From Rhodospirillaceae bacterium (GTDB lineage Bacteria > Pseudomonadota > Alphaproteobacteria > Thalassobaculales > Thalassobaculaceae): a DNA stretch of 8,565 nt. The notes under the pieces were generated by a model, which saw only the letters and a list, made by a program, of their open reading frames with translations, was not told where the DNA came from and made no database searches. Numbering within the stretch: the stretch's first letter is position 1; each line of letters starts with the position of its first letter. The stretch is taken from contig PCAV01000095.1 of the NCBI GenBank assembly GCA_002730675.1, positions 6,910 to 15,474 of the forward strand, read 5' to 3'. Of the stretch, positions 1 to 6,273 are shown one piece after another. The translations under genes were made by a program, and so were the position numbers.

Positions 1-557
1 AGGTCAATCATATGGATCCCGCCGCCATATGTTACACAGTAAAACTCCATCTCCCCCCTCCAACCTTGAGTAAGCTTCCAAAGAATCTGATGAAGATAAT
101 CGCCCTCGATGGTAACAATTTCCCCAAAATAACCCTTAGCGATCCAATTTTTAAGTTCTTGAAACCGGGGTGATTTCCTAAGAACAAGATTGGAGCTCAA
201 AAATCTTCCACTATCCTGTTGTGCTCGCAAAATGGCTTCCGCCTCATGCCGGTTTAAGGCAAGCGGCTTTTCAATCATAACGTGTTTACCATTTTCAAAC
301 GCGCTTATGGCTTGGATGGCGTGGCAGTTGTCGTAGCTTGCTATGCTTACTACGTCGATGTTTGGGTTTTCAGTAATTTGTTTATAATTTTGGTGCCGGT
401 TTGGTACATCATTTCTATCACCAATAATTTTTAAGACTGATGGATCAATGTCACAAATGTCGGTGACCTCAACATTTGGTATCCGTTGGTATCCGATAAC
501 ATGTTGTTCTCCTACGCCCAGCCCAATGACGCCTATTTTTAATTTTCTATCTATCAT
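1..557 (-). CDS. Gfo/Idh/MocA family NAD(P)-dependent oxidoreductase (partial, C-terminus off left edge)
   Basis: N-terminal 185 residues of a Gfo/Idh/MocA-family dehydrogenase, a cytosolic NAD(P)-dependent enzyme family that oxidises or reduces sugar hydroxyls or keto groups. Visible: a Rossmann opening with beta strand KIGVIG and GLGVGEQH (residues 12-19), the family-defining EKP at 96-98 (the Lys is the usual active-site residue), and the start of the C-terminal sheet domain with W-K-L-T-x-G-W-R-G (about 160-168) followed by GGGIHMID (178-185) at the edge. The His of that last motif is the kind of residue that lines the substrate pocket in this family. Start: ATG at 557-555 overlaps the upstream gene's TGA as ATGA, with only a weak AAAAGAG purine stretch before it, so coupled translation is likely. 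It is the last visible gene of the leftward operon. A role in making an unusual amino or keto sugar fits the neighbours; the substrate cannot be read from this fragment. Confidence 0.9.
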   Translation of the reverse strand, partial: MIDRKLKIGVIGLGVGEQHVIGYQRIPNVEVTDICDIDPSVLKIIGDRNDVPNRHQNYKQITENPNIDVVSIASYDNCHAIQAISAFENGKHVMIEKPLALNRHEAEAILRAQQDSGRFLSSNLVLRKSPRFQELKNWIAKGYFGEIVTIEGDYLHQILWKLTQGWRGEMEFYCVTYGGGIHMID

Positions 558-1267
558 CTCTTTTCATTTTGATTCGGTGTCCAGTGGTATGTCACATATT
601 CTTCTATTTCCTCAAAACCGAGCGATTTATAAATAGATATAGAAGCATGATTGTCTCGTTGTGTTCCTACTTTCACAAGCTGAACCTTATTTGTGTAATG
701 AACAAGCGCTGCTTCTACCAACCTTCGGCCCAAGCCTCCTCCTTGGTGACTGGGCGATACACCTATCAAGTCAATGGTCGCGGTATTTTTGTTCTTCAGA
801 CAGGAATTAAAACCTAGAATCTCATTGTCTATTTCTACAACGAAACTTGCGTCAGACCGCCCGTTAACATTGTTAAAAGCCCATTGGGCTTTGCCGGCGG
901 CTGCAATTTGGTCATCTATCATTGGATCCTTGTGATATCTATCATGTTGAAAACAGTCCGCCGCAATTAATTTACAAGCTGGGGCGTCAGCTTTTGAACA
1001 AATACGGACATTAGCGGGTAACTCGTTTGAGGTGCTTTTTTCAGGCGGCCTCTCCATAATAACTAAGCATTCTATTTCCCTAAATTCTGTTTTTGGCATC
1101 AAATGGGTCCAGCTTTTAGGAGTCCGCATGCTAACCAGCACAGCGTCTTTTGGGATTTTCGCGTCCACGTTTTCTATATCTAAAACCGAATTTGGTTGAT
1201 ACGTATAGACAGGATATCCAAAAATCTGGCTATCAAAATTCTGCAATATAAAATTTTTGTCATTCAT
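554..1267 (-). CDS. WecD-like GNAT N-acetyltransferase
   Basis: Predicted 237-residue cytosolic acetyl-CoA-dependent N-acetyltransferase. The N-terminus has FDSQIFGYPV (11-20), like the D-S-x-F-F-G opening of WecD/RffC, the dTDP-4-amino-4,6-dideoxygalactose acetyltransferase of enterobacterial common antigen synthesis. The C-terminal GNAT fold shows the acetyl-CoA loop V-S-P-S-H-Q-G-G-G-L-G (170-180) and the final N-H-A-S-I-S-I-Y-K-S-L-G-F (206-218). The central C-F-Q-H-D-R-Y-H segment (105-112) sits where WecD has its S-R-F-R stretch. WecD is about 224 residues, so size and layout match. Start: the ATG at 1267 overlaps the methyltransferase stop by 8 bases. The longest open frame reaches 1408 but would overlap that gene by 149 bases and its extra N-terminus resembles no family. 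There is no Shine-Dalgarno before ATG 1267, which suggests coupling. The likely job is acetylating an amino group on a nucleotide sugar that feeds the glycan; the exact sugar is unknown. Confidence 0.85.
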   Translation of the reverse strand: MNDKNFILQNFDSQIFGYPVYTYQPNSVLDIENVDAKIPKDAVLVSMRTPKSWTHLMPKTEFREIECLVIMERPPEKSTSNELPANVRICSKADAPACKLIAADCFQHDRYHKDPMIDDQIAAAGKAQWAFNNVNGRSDASFVVEIDNEILGFNSCLKNKNTATIDLIGVSPSHQGGGLGRRLVEAALVHYTNKVQLVKVGTQRDNHASISIYKSLGFEEIEEYVTYHWTPNQNEKR

Positions 1268-2102
1268 CGATAGTAGAATTTTCTGGCATTTTAGCAAAAC
1301 CTCGAATGGTAAATTTTCCGCTAGGCTCAGTGACATTTTGAAGGAGTAAAATTTCAAATCCAGCCATATTAAACAGGCATTCCAATGATTTTTTTGAATA
1401 AATGTCAAAATGCTCGATAAAAAATTCTTCGCTTTCTGTACCGTTATTCTTTAGAGCCATCTCTCCGTCTGGAACTTCAATGTAGACTATGCCTCTCGGG
1501 GGAAGAAGTTTTTTTGATGCTTTAACAAAAGAGACTGGGTTTCGAACATGCTCAATCACCTTATTGAAGGTAATTAAATCGAATAGCCCGATATTGTTTA
1601 CATTCATAAAATGAGTATTTATGGTTTCAACACCCACTAGTTCCGAAATCAAATTACAAGCAATTGGATCAGGTTCTAGTGCCGTACAAGTCCAATTAGA
1701 TTCCTTAAGTAGAGCAGGAAATACTCCGAGCCCACTTCCCACATCAAGGCATCGGCTTGGCGTAGAACCATTTAACTCAATGATGAATTTACTGATGAAA
1801 TCAAATCTTTGTTGGTTATCAGAGCTGTCAAATGGCAACGACATTATTTTTTGAAATCTAGATCGTAGTTGACCTTTATAGGTCGAAGCTGAATAGAGAT
1901 TTGAATAGAAGTCTGTGTTAAATTCGAAGCAATGTTGATTCACGCTGTGACCACATTGTCTACATTTAAGGAGACGACGCCAATATGGTTCAAGGTTAAA
2001 GTTTGTTTCGCCTTTTGGAGGATATTTGTAACTAGCGAGGACGTAGAGGTCGCCCCCACAGAAGCCACATCTTCTATTAATTTTTTCTTCTAAATTTACC
2101 AT
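1260..2102 (-). CDS. SAM-dependent class I methyltransferase with N-terminal Cys-pair (zinc-ribbon-like) domain
   Basis: Predicted 280-residue soluble methyltransferase. The N-terminal domain carries CGFC (C12, C15) and CRQC (C47, C50), a spacing that suggests a bound zinc. The Rossmann-type methyltransferase domain has motif I C-L-D-V-G-S-G-L-G (118-126), the acidic residue after strand 2 in A-L-E-P-D-P (E143), and F-D-L-I-T-F-N-K-V-I-E-H-V at the motif IV region, typical of Methyltransf_23-type enzymes. A zinc-ribbon plus this fold is seen in sugar-modifying methyltransferases, so a sugar or its amidine/amine is the probable substrate (inference). Start: ATG at 2102 overlaps the upstream wbpG-like stop by 7 bases, with GAAG a few bases upstream. 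A TTG at 2108 would add two residues and is less likely. Its place directly after the sugar amidotransferase suggests it modifies that product or the same sugar. O-, N- or C-methylation cannot be told apart from sequence alone. Confidence 0.87.
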   Translation of the reverse strand: MVNLEEKINRRCGFCGGDLYVLASYKYPPKGETNFNLEPYWRRLLKCRQCGHSVNQHCFEFNTDFYSNLYSASTYKGQLRSRFQKIMSLPFDSSDNQQRFDFISKFIIELNGSTPSRCLDVGSGLGVFPALLKESNWTCTALEPDPIACNLISELVGVETINTHFMNVNNIGLFDLITFNKVIEHVRNPVSFVKASKKLLPPRGIVYIEVPDGEMALKNNGTESEEFFIEHFDIYSKKSLECLFNMAGFEILLLQNVTEPSGKFTIRGFAKMPENSTIDE

Positions 2103-3220
2103 TTCCAATCTTCGATCAGGAAATCAGGTATTTTCCAAATACCGTCAACGAGTTTCCAAATCCCTTTGTTTCTATGCGACTCAGCTACATCCCAGAACCA
2201 CTTTTGAGTTTTTCCAGTGAATTCGCAAAATTTTTCGATATCTTCATAAGGTTGCTGTAATCCTAATTCTGTCAATTTTTTTTTGGCAGTATCGCGGTTT
2301 ATAAAACCTTGTCGGATTTCTAAAGAAAGATTATCAAAACTCCGTGTGATACCAAATTTGAACCATTTTAGAAAATGATGGATCGATATAAAATGACAGT
2401 CGACATCCGCAAAATGCCACATACCTGTTTTTAGATAAATCGGATTACTCTTAAAACCATGTTGCTTAGCAAGTTCTGCATTATCCCAAGAGTTCCATTC
2501 AAAAAAAGAACCTAAAAAAACTGACCTAGGGTTGAACAAATTTAGTTGTTCTTTTGTAGGCAGTCTGTAGGCTTCCAACTCCGAGGAGGTTAACCCTTGC
2601 TGGCCAATCCAGTCATTCAAACTTGTACAGTTTGTGACGCCATGCCGTGATATCCATTCAAGATTGAGATTGTTAGCAAGTCGTTCCTTTTTATTCCCGC
2701 CATACTCTAATTGTGGATTTTCTCCCCAAATTACCAAAGGAATTTTAAACTGATTGGCTAGCCTCATTGGAATTGAAAATATAGCCATGTGCATCGGAAT
2801 CCCGGTGGCGCCTTTTCGCTCAAAAGAAGCAATCATGAATTTTTTTTCAACTTCAGGATCTATAGTGAAATCAATATGATCTACGTTTAATTTCGCGACC
2901 AACGCGTCCAAATTTTTTTGCCCAATATTGGTCCGGCCGGGTGTTTTCCAGGTAACGCAAAGGACTTTTAGGTCGGCTTCCTTCGCTTTAATTACTTGAT
3001 ACCAACTGTCTTTACCGCCACTGACGGGGATTATACAGTCGTAGGTGGTTGACTGTTTTTTGGCCCAAGATATTAACTGTTCGAATTTTAAAGCGCGATC
3101 ATGCCAATCTATTGCTTTGGTTTTATCATAGTAGCCATGGCAACCCGAACAAATACCGTCCTCGTCTAAAAATATGCCTGGCCGGGTGTCGGGTAATATG
3201 CAGGTTTTACAATATTTCAA
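2096..3220 (-). CDS. wbpG: N-acetyl sugar amidotransferase (WbpG/PseA/LegA family)
   Basis: Predicted 374-residue ATP-pyrophosphatase-type amidotransferase. The family converts a sugar N-acetyl group to an acetamidino group, as WbpG does in Pseudomonas aeruginosa B-band O-antigen and PseA in Campylobacter pseudaminic acid modification. Visible: N-terminal C4-x2-C7 in YCKTCILPDTRPGI, a second pair C24-x2-C27 (probable zinc site), and the PP-loop SGGKDS (67-72) that binds ATP. WbpG normally receives ammonia from the HisH/HisF pair; neither gene is in this window. Start: TTG at 3220-3218 overlaps the asnB stop as TTGA and has AAGGT 8 bases upstream, and it gives M-K-Y-C-K-x-C, the usual family N-terminus. 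The TTG at 3229 lies directly against that AAGG and is a worse choice. Position between asnB and the methyltransferase fits modification of a nonulosonate or acetamido uronic acid. Family call is firm, exact substrate is not. Confidence 0.92.
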   Translation of the reverse strand: MKYCKTCILPDTRPGIFLDEDGICSGCHGYYDKTKAIDWHDRALKFEQLISWAKKQSTTYDCIIPVSGGKDSWYQVIKAKEADLKVLCVTWKTPGRTNIGQKNLDALVAKLNVDHIDFTIDPEVEKKFMIASFERKGATGIPMHMAIFSIPMRLANQFKIPLVIWGENPQLEYGGNKKERLANNLNLEWISRHGVTNCTSLNDWIGQQGLTSSELEAYRLPTKEQLNLFNPRSVFLGSFFEWNSWDNAELAKQHGFKSNPIYLKTGMWHFADVDCHFISIHHFLKWFKFGITRSFDNLSLEIRQGFINRDTAKKKLTELGLQQPYEDIEKFCEFTGKTQKWFWDVAESHRNKGIWKLVDGIWKIPDFLIEDWKW

Positions 3221-5049
3221 ACTGTCCAACCTTCATGATGTTCGAGAAATAGTTTAACAGATATGAAACTAAATAAATTTTTTGATAGAGAATTTTCTTT
3301 CATATCGTGTTGTAAAAACTTCTCTATCTTTTCTCTTTTTACAACATTAAAAATGGGACTTTGGCATAAAAGACGATCTTTAGTTTGTGGGTCTTTTCGA
3401 TCGACAAGACTATCTATCGGTGCATTAAACCCTCTTTTTCTCTTATCCCATAACACGTTTTCACTTACATATCCGGTTCCAGCCGCTCGAAGTAGATATT
3501 TTGCAAAGCCGTGTTTTACTAGATGTCTTGAGGGAACTGTGAAAAGAAACTCTGCAAGGTTTCGATCTAAATAAGGCGATCTATTTTCAACAGAGTAAAA
3601 CATCGAATTGCGGTCATCCTCATGCAGAATAACTGGAATAGTTTCATGTCTCAGCTCGTTTAGCATTCTATTCCGGAGAACATTGTCAGAATATTTAATT
3701 TCTGAAAAAGGCTCACAAAATGGTTCAACCAGCCAGCTGGAAAATTCTTCCGCATTTAGATAGATGTGATCTCTTGTGGAAGAATTATGGAGAAAAACAT
3801 CTGGGCTTTGCAATATGGGATTTTGTACATATTTCCCGTAGCTATTCTTCCAATCAGCGACAAGTTTTGAGTGATTTGTACGGCTTCCCATTTCCGCAAG
3901 CCAAAACGAATAGTGGTCATAGTAGCCAGCAAATAATTCATCGGCACCATTACCAGAAATAGCTACACGACAACCTGAATTTGATATTTGTTCCGACATA
4001 AATGAATGCAAATAATATGACAGTGTTGATATAGGTTTATCGTGATAAGCGATCAGCTTACTCATTCTATCCAAAAAGTTGTTTTGGCTAGTACGTATCT
4101 TATAATTTTTACATCCCAAAAAAGAAACCTGAGCATCAATGTTTCCATTTTCGTTGTAGCGTTCATCATCGTCAATAATAGAAAAGGTACTTATATTTTC
4201 ATTGAATTCGCGTGTGGCCAGTCCTGATAAAATAGTGGAATCCACGCCGCCGGAAAGACATAGTGCCATGGGTACATCCGACCTTAAACGTACTTTCATT
4301 GAATGTTTCAGCCGACTTGTAACGCCGTCTACAGCAGTTTTCTCATCCATATGAGCTGGAGCATATTTCAGATCCCAATATCTTACTTTAGAGCTCAAAC
4401 CATTGCCCGAAATAGTAAGATAGTTCGACGGAGCAATTTCGTTAAAATTTTGAAAAAATGTCTGCGGTCTTTTGTATAAAGCCTTATACCCATTCACCAG
4501 AAATCTCGAGATTTGCTCATAATTTATGTCTGGTTTAATCCCGGCCAGAGTTGCTAAATACTTTGGTTCTGAACCAAAGAAATAGGCTTCATTTGTTTTC
4601 CAAACGTACAGTGGTTTTTCTCCAAATCTATCTCGGCAGAGGGTTATTTTTTGTTTATCTATATCAACGAGCGCGAATGCCCACATGCCCTCCATTCTAT
4701 CTAGGGATTCTTCGCCCCATTGCTCCCATGCAGCTAACATTACTTCGGTATCAGATTTGGTTTTAAAACGATGGCCGAGAGTCTTTAATTCTCGCCGAAG
4801 CTCAGTATGATTATATAGTTCTCCATTGCTAATAATTTTTAAGTTACCTCTGGAAAATGGCTGCATAGCGCGCGGCCCTAGGTCAATTATCGAAAGTCGA
4901 GAAAATAGCAAAAATATTTTATGATTACTGAAGGTTATAACCTCGCTCCGCGAGCCATCTGGGCCTCTGTTTCTCATGAGCCCTAGGGTTCGATTTATAC
5001 GATCAGAGGAAATATCTATTTTACTAATCGCGCCTGCAATTCCGCACAT
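3217..5049 (-). CDS. asnB: Glutamine-hydrolysing asparagine synthase-like amidotransferase (AsnB family)
   Basis: 610 residues, full length for class B asparagine synthetase (usual range about 550-650). N-terminal glutaminase domain: Cys2 nucleophile in MCGIAG, R-G-P-D-G (28-32), RLSIIDL (51-57), NGELYN (75-80) and SDTE (99-102), the glutamine-binding set. C-terminal synthetase domain: ATP PP-loop SGGVDS (266-271), then N-G-A-D-E-L-F-A-G-Y, and S-V-E-N-R-S-P-Y-L-D with K-R-K-R-G-F-N-A-P near the end, all family marks. AsnB paralogues in polysaccharide loci (for example WbtH of Francisella) are thought to amidate a uronic acid rather than aspartate, and this one sits in a sugar operon beside a dehydrogenase that would make such an acid. 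Start ATG at 5049 is preceded by AGGT five bases upstream, 23 bp after neuB. It overlaps the next gene by 4 bases. True asparagine synthesis or ammonia supply to the WbpG-like neighbour are alternatives. Confidence 0.93.
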   Translation of the reverse strand: MCGIAGAISKIDISSDRINRTLGLMRNRGPDGSRSEVITFSNHKIFLLFSRLSIIDLGPRAMQPFSRGNLKIISNGELYNHTELRRELKTLGHRFKTKSDTEVMLAAWEQWGEESLDRMEGMWAFALVDIDKQKITLCRDRFGEKPLYVWKTNEAYFFGSEPKYLATLAGIKPDINYEQISRFLVNGYKALYKRPQTFFQNFNEIAPSNYLTISGNGLSSKVRYWDLKYAPAHMDEKTAVDGVTSRLKHSMKVRLRSDVPMALCLSGGVDSTILSGLATREFNENISTFSIIDDDERYNENGNIDAQVSFLGCKNYKIRTSQNNFLDRMSKLIAYHDKPISTLSYYLHSFMSEQISNSGCRVAISGNGADELFAGYYDHYSFWLAEMGSRTNHSKLVADWKNSYGKYVQNPILQSPDVFLHNSSTRDHIYLNAEEFSSWLVEPFCEPFSEIKYSDNVLRNRMLNELRHETIPVILHEDDRNSMFYSVENRSPYLDRNLAEFLFTVPSRHLVKHGFAKYLLRAAGTGYVSENVLWDKRKRGFNAPIDSLVDRKDPQTKDRLLCQSPIFNVVKREKIEKFLQHDMKENSLSKNLFSFISVKLFLEHHEGWTV

Positions 5050-5072
5050 GTGTTACCTGTTAGATTTCTAAG

Positions 5073-6104
5073 CTAATGGTTTTTGATATTTGAAAAATGT
5101 TGCTTGGAAAATAATTCACCTTCTTTAATTTTTTCTGCTAGAGTTTTTCCAATAATATCGTGTTCGGTGCCGGGAGGTAGACCTTCTCCAGGCCTGATCC
5201 ACATTAAATCAATTTCTTCAACAACATGGCCAATCTCTAAATTTTTGTTTGACGCAATCGACCTCCTTACAGGTGTTTCTGATTCAATTTCTACCTTACG
5301 AGGTTCTAATTTTCCGTCGCCCAGAAAGGTTTCACAATCGCGTATTTGTCTAACTAATTGTTTCATCATATCTGCATCAGCGGAGAGTTGGTGGTCTCTA
5401 AAATCAGAGTAATTTCTATCGAGTGTAAAATGTTTCTCTATAATTCTTGCTCCTAACGCCACGGCTAAAGTAGCTGCCTTAACGCCAAGTGTATGATCAG
5501 AGTATCCCACGGAAAGTTTACCTGAAAACTTATCTGACAATGTAGAGATTGCCCTAAGATTTGCGTCCCGTATTCCTACAGGATAAGCCGAAACACAGTG
5601 AAGCAAAGCAAAGTCTTTTTCCAAACAAATCTGATGCCGTGCCTTCAGAACAATGGAAACAAGCTGATCGATTGTCGCTTCATTGGCAAAACCGGTAGAT
5701 ATTATCAGGGGCTTTTGGGTGCTGGCTAAGTAATTGATAAGTGGATAGAATGTATTATCTCCCGAGGCTATTTTTATAGCATCGACGAATTGTGCCAGAA
5801 AACTAGCGCTCGGCATGTCTAACGGCGTGGAAATAAACCTTAAGTTATTGCTCCAGGCGTGTTCGGCGAGCTTGCTAAATTGATCAAAAGTAAGTTCAAA
5901 ACCTTTCATGCGCTGAAAACGTTCTTTTTGGGTTGGTGCCACGAATGTTTTCGTTTGAAACGTTTGAAACTTTACAGCATCGACGCCTGCCTGAGCTGCT
6001 TCATCGATCAACTTTTTCGCAAGTGAAAAAGATCCCTCATGATTATTACCAATTTCGGCTACGATGATTACTTTGTCTTTGCTGTCCAAATTTTCTATTT
6101 GCAC
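5073..6104 (-). CDS. neuB: NeuB-family nonulosonic acid synthase (sialic/legionaminic/pseudaminic acid synthase)
   Basis: Predicted 343-residue cytosolic enzyme condensing phosphoenolpyruvate with a hexosamine (ManNAc or a 2,4-diacetamido-trideoxyhexose) to give a nine-carbon nonulosonate. TIM barrel (about 1-275): A-E-I-G-N-N-H-E-G (16-24), K-F-Q (45-47), S-T-P-L-D (92-96), Y-S-D-H (201-204) and E-K-H-F-T-L-D (223-229). H204 and H225 are 21 apart, like the two manganese ligands of meningococcal NeuB. C-terminal SAF (antifreeze-like) domain: R-R-S-I-A-S (280-285) and R-P-G-E-G-L-P-P (304-311). Start: GTG at 6104 has GGAA six bases upstream and gives M-Q-I-E-N, close to the remembered N-terminus of Campylobacter PseI. 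A TTG at 6116 would add four residues and has a poorer ribosome site. First gene of the leftward operon. S-D-H-T and R-P-G-x-G-L-P-P look closer to NeuB/LegI than PseI, but the product (Neu, Leg, Pse or other) is not settled. Confidence 0.93.
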   Translation of the reverse strand: MQIENLDSKDKVIIVAEIGNNHEGSFSLAKKLIDEAAQAGVDAVKFQTFQTKTFVAPTQKERFQRMKGFELTFDQFSKLAEHAWSNNLRFISTPLDMPSASFLAQFVDAIKIASGDNTFYPLINYLASTQKPLIISTGFANEATIDQLVSIVLKARHQICLEKDFALLHCVSAYPVGIRDANLRAISTLSDKFSGKLSVGYSDHTLGVKAATLAVALGARIIEKHFTLDRNYSDFRDHQLSADADMMKQLVRQIRDCETFLGDGKLEPRKVEIESETPVRRSIASNKNLEIGHVVEEIDLMWIRPGEGLPPGTEHDIIGKTLAEKIKEGELFSKQHFSNIKNH

Positions 6105-6141
6105 AAGAATTTCCAATCGTTCTTATTTTGCTAGCAATCTT

Positions 6142-6169
6142 ACTATACTTGTTATTATTGTGGAGAAAA
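6142..6169 (-). promoter_or_regulatory. Candidate sigma70-like promoter for the leftward neuB operon
   Basis: On the minus strand TATAGT (6147-6142) resembles a -10 box, and TTTTCT (6169-6164) lies 16 bp upstream as a poor -35. It would start transcription about 30 bases before the neuB GTG. The -10 is good and the -35 is weak, so this is a suggestion only. Confidence 0.3.
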
Positions 6170-6260
6170 CCAGAACGTGGGAAAAATTAGTGTTTTGTAA
6201 CAACGTATTTTTAGATTGCGGCCAAGGCAAAATTTTCTCGTAGTAGAAGAACCCCAGTAA

Positions 6261-6265
6261 AAGGA
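6261..6265 (+). promoter_or_regulatory. Ribosome binding site deciding the TTG start of the dehydrogenase
   Basis: AAGGA eight bases before the TTG at 6274 is the clearest Shine-Dalgarno in the window. It supports a TTG start that places the Rossmann G-x-G-x-x-G ten residues in, where this family expects it. Confidence 0.6.
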
Positions 6266-6273
6266 TAGAACTT

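Larger units (their letters stand above)
6105..6273. promoter_or_regulatory. Divergent intergenic control region between neuB and the nucleotide-sugar dehydrogenase
   Basis: 169 bp with no credible gene, AT-rich, lying between two divergent operons, so promoters for both must be here or nearby. No JUMPstart/ops element (GGCGGTAG core) was found. A small imperfect operator-like palindrome TTGTAACAA lies at 6195-6203. No convincing sigma70 promoter was seen for the rightward gene. Confidence 0.6.

Noticed and set aside
1268..1408. Upstream extension of the GNAT gene to an earlier start at 1408
   Set aside because: It would overlap the methyltransferase by 149 bases, and the extra 47 residues resemble no GNAT or WecD N-terminus; the D-S-x-x-F-G opening follows directly after ATG 1267.
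3221..3229. TTG 3229 as the start of the wbpG-like gene
   Set aside because: The AAGG site lies right against it, which is too close for initiation; TTG 3220 has proper spacing and the usual family N-terminus.
3263..3574. 103-residue plus-strand open frame inside asnB
   Set aside because: It lies wholly antisense to a well-conserved gene and its translation shows no domain; it is a frame shadow.
5083..5412. 109-residue plus-strand open frame inside neuB
   Set aside because: Antisense to the conserved C-terminal part of neuB, with no recognisable motif.
6105..6116. TTG 6116 as the neuB start
   Set aside because: Weaker ribosome site than GTG 6104, and it adds four residues before the M-Q-I-x-N opening expected for the family. 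Not excluded.
6105..6273. JUMPstart/ops element for RfaH control
   Set aside because: No GGCGGTAG-type core on either strand of the spacer.
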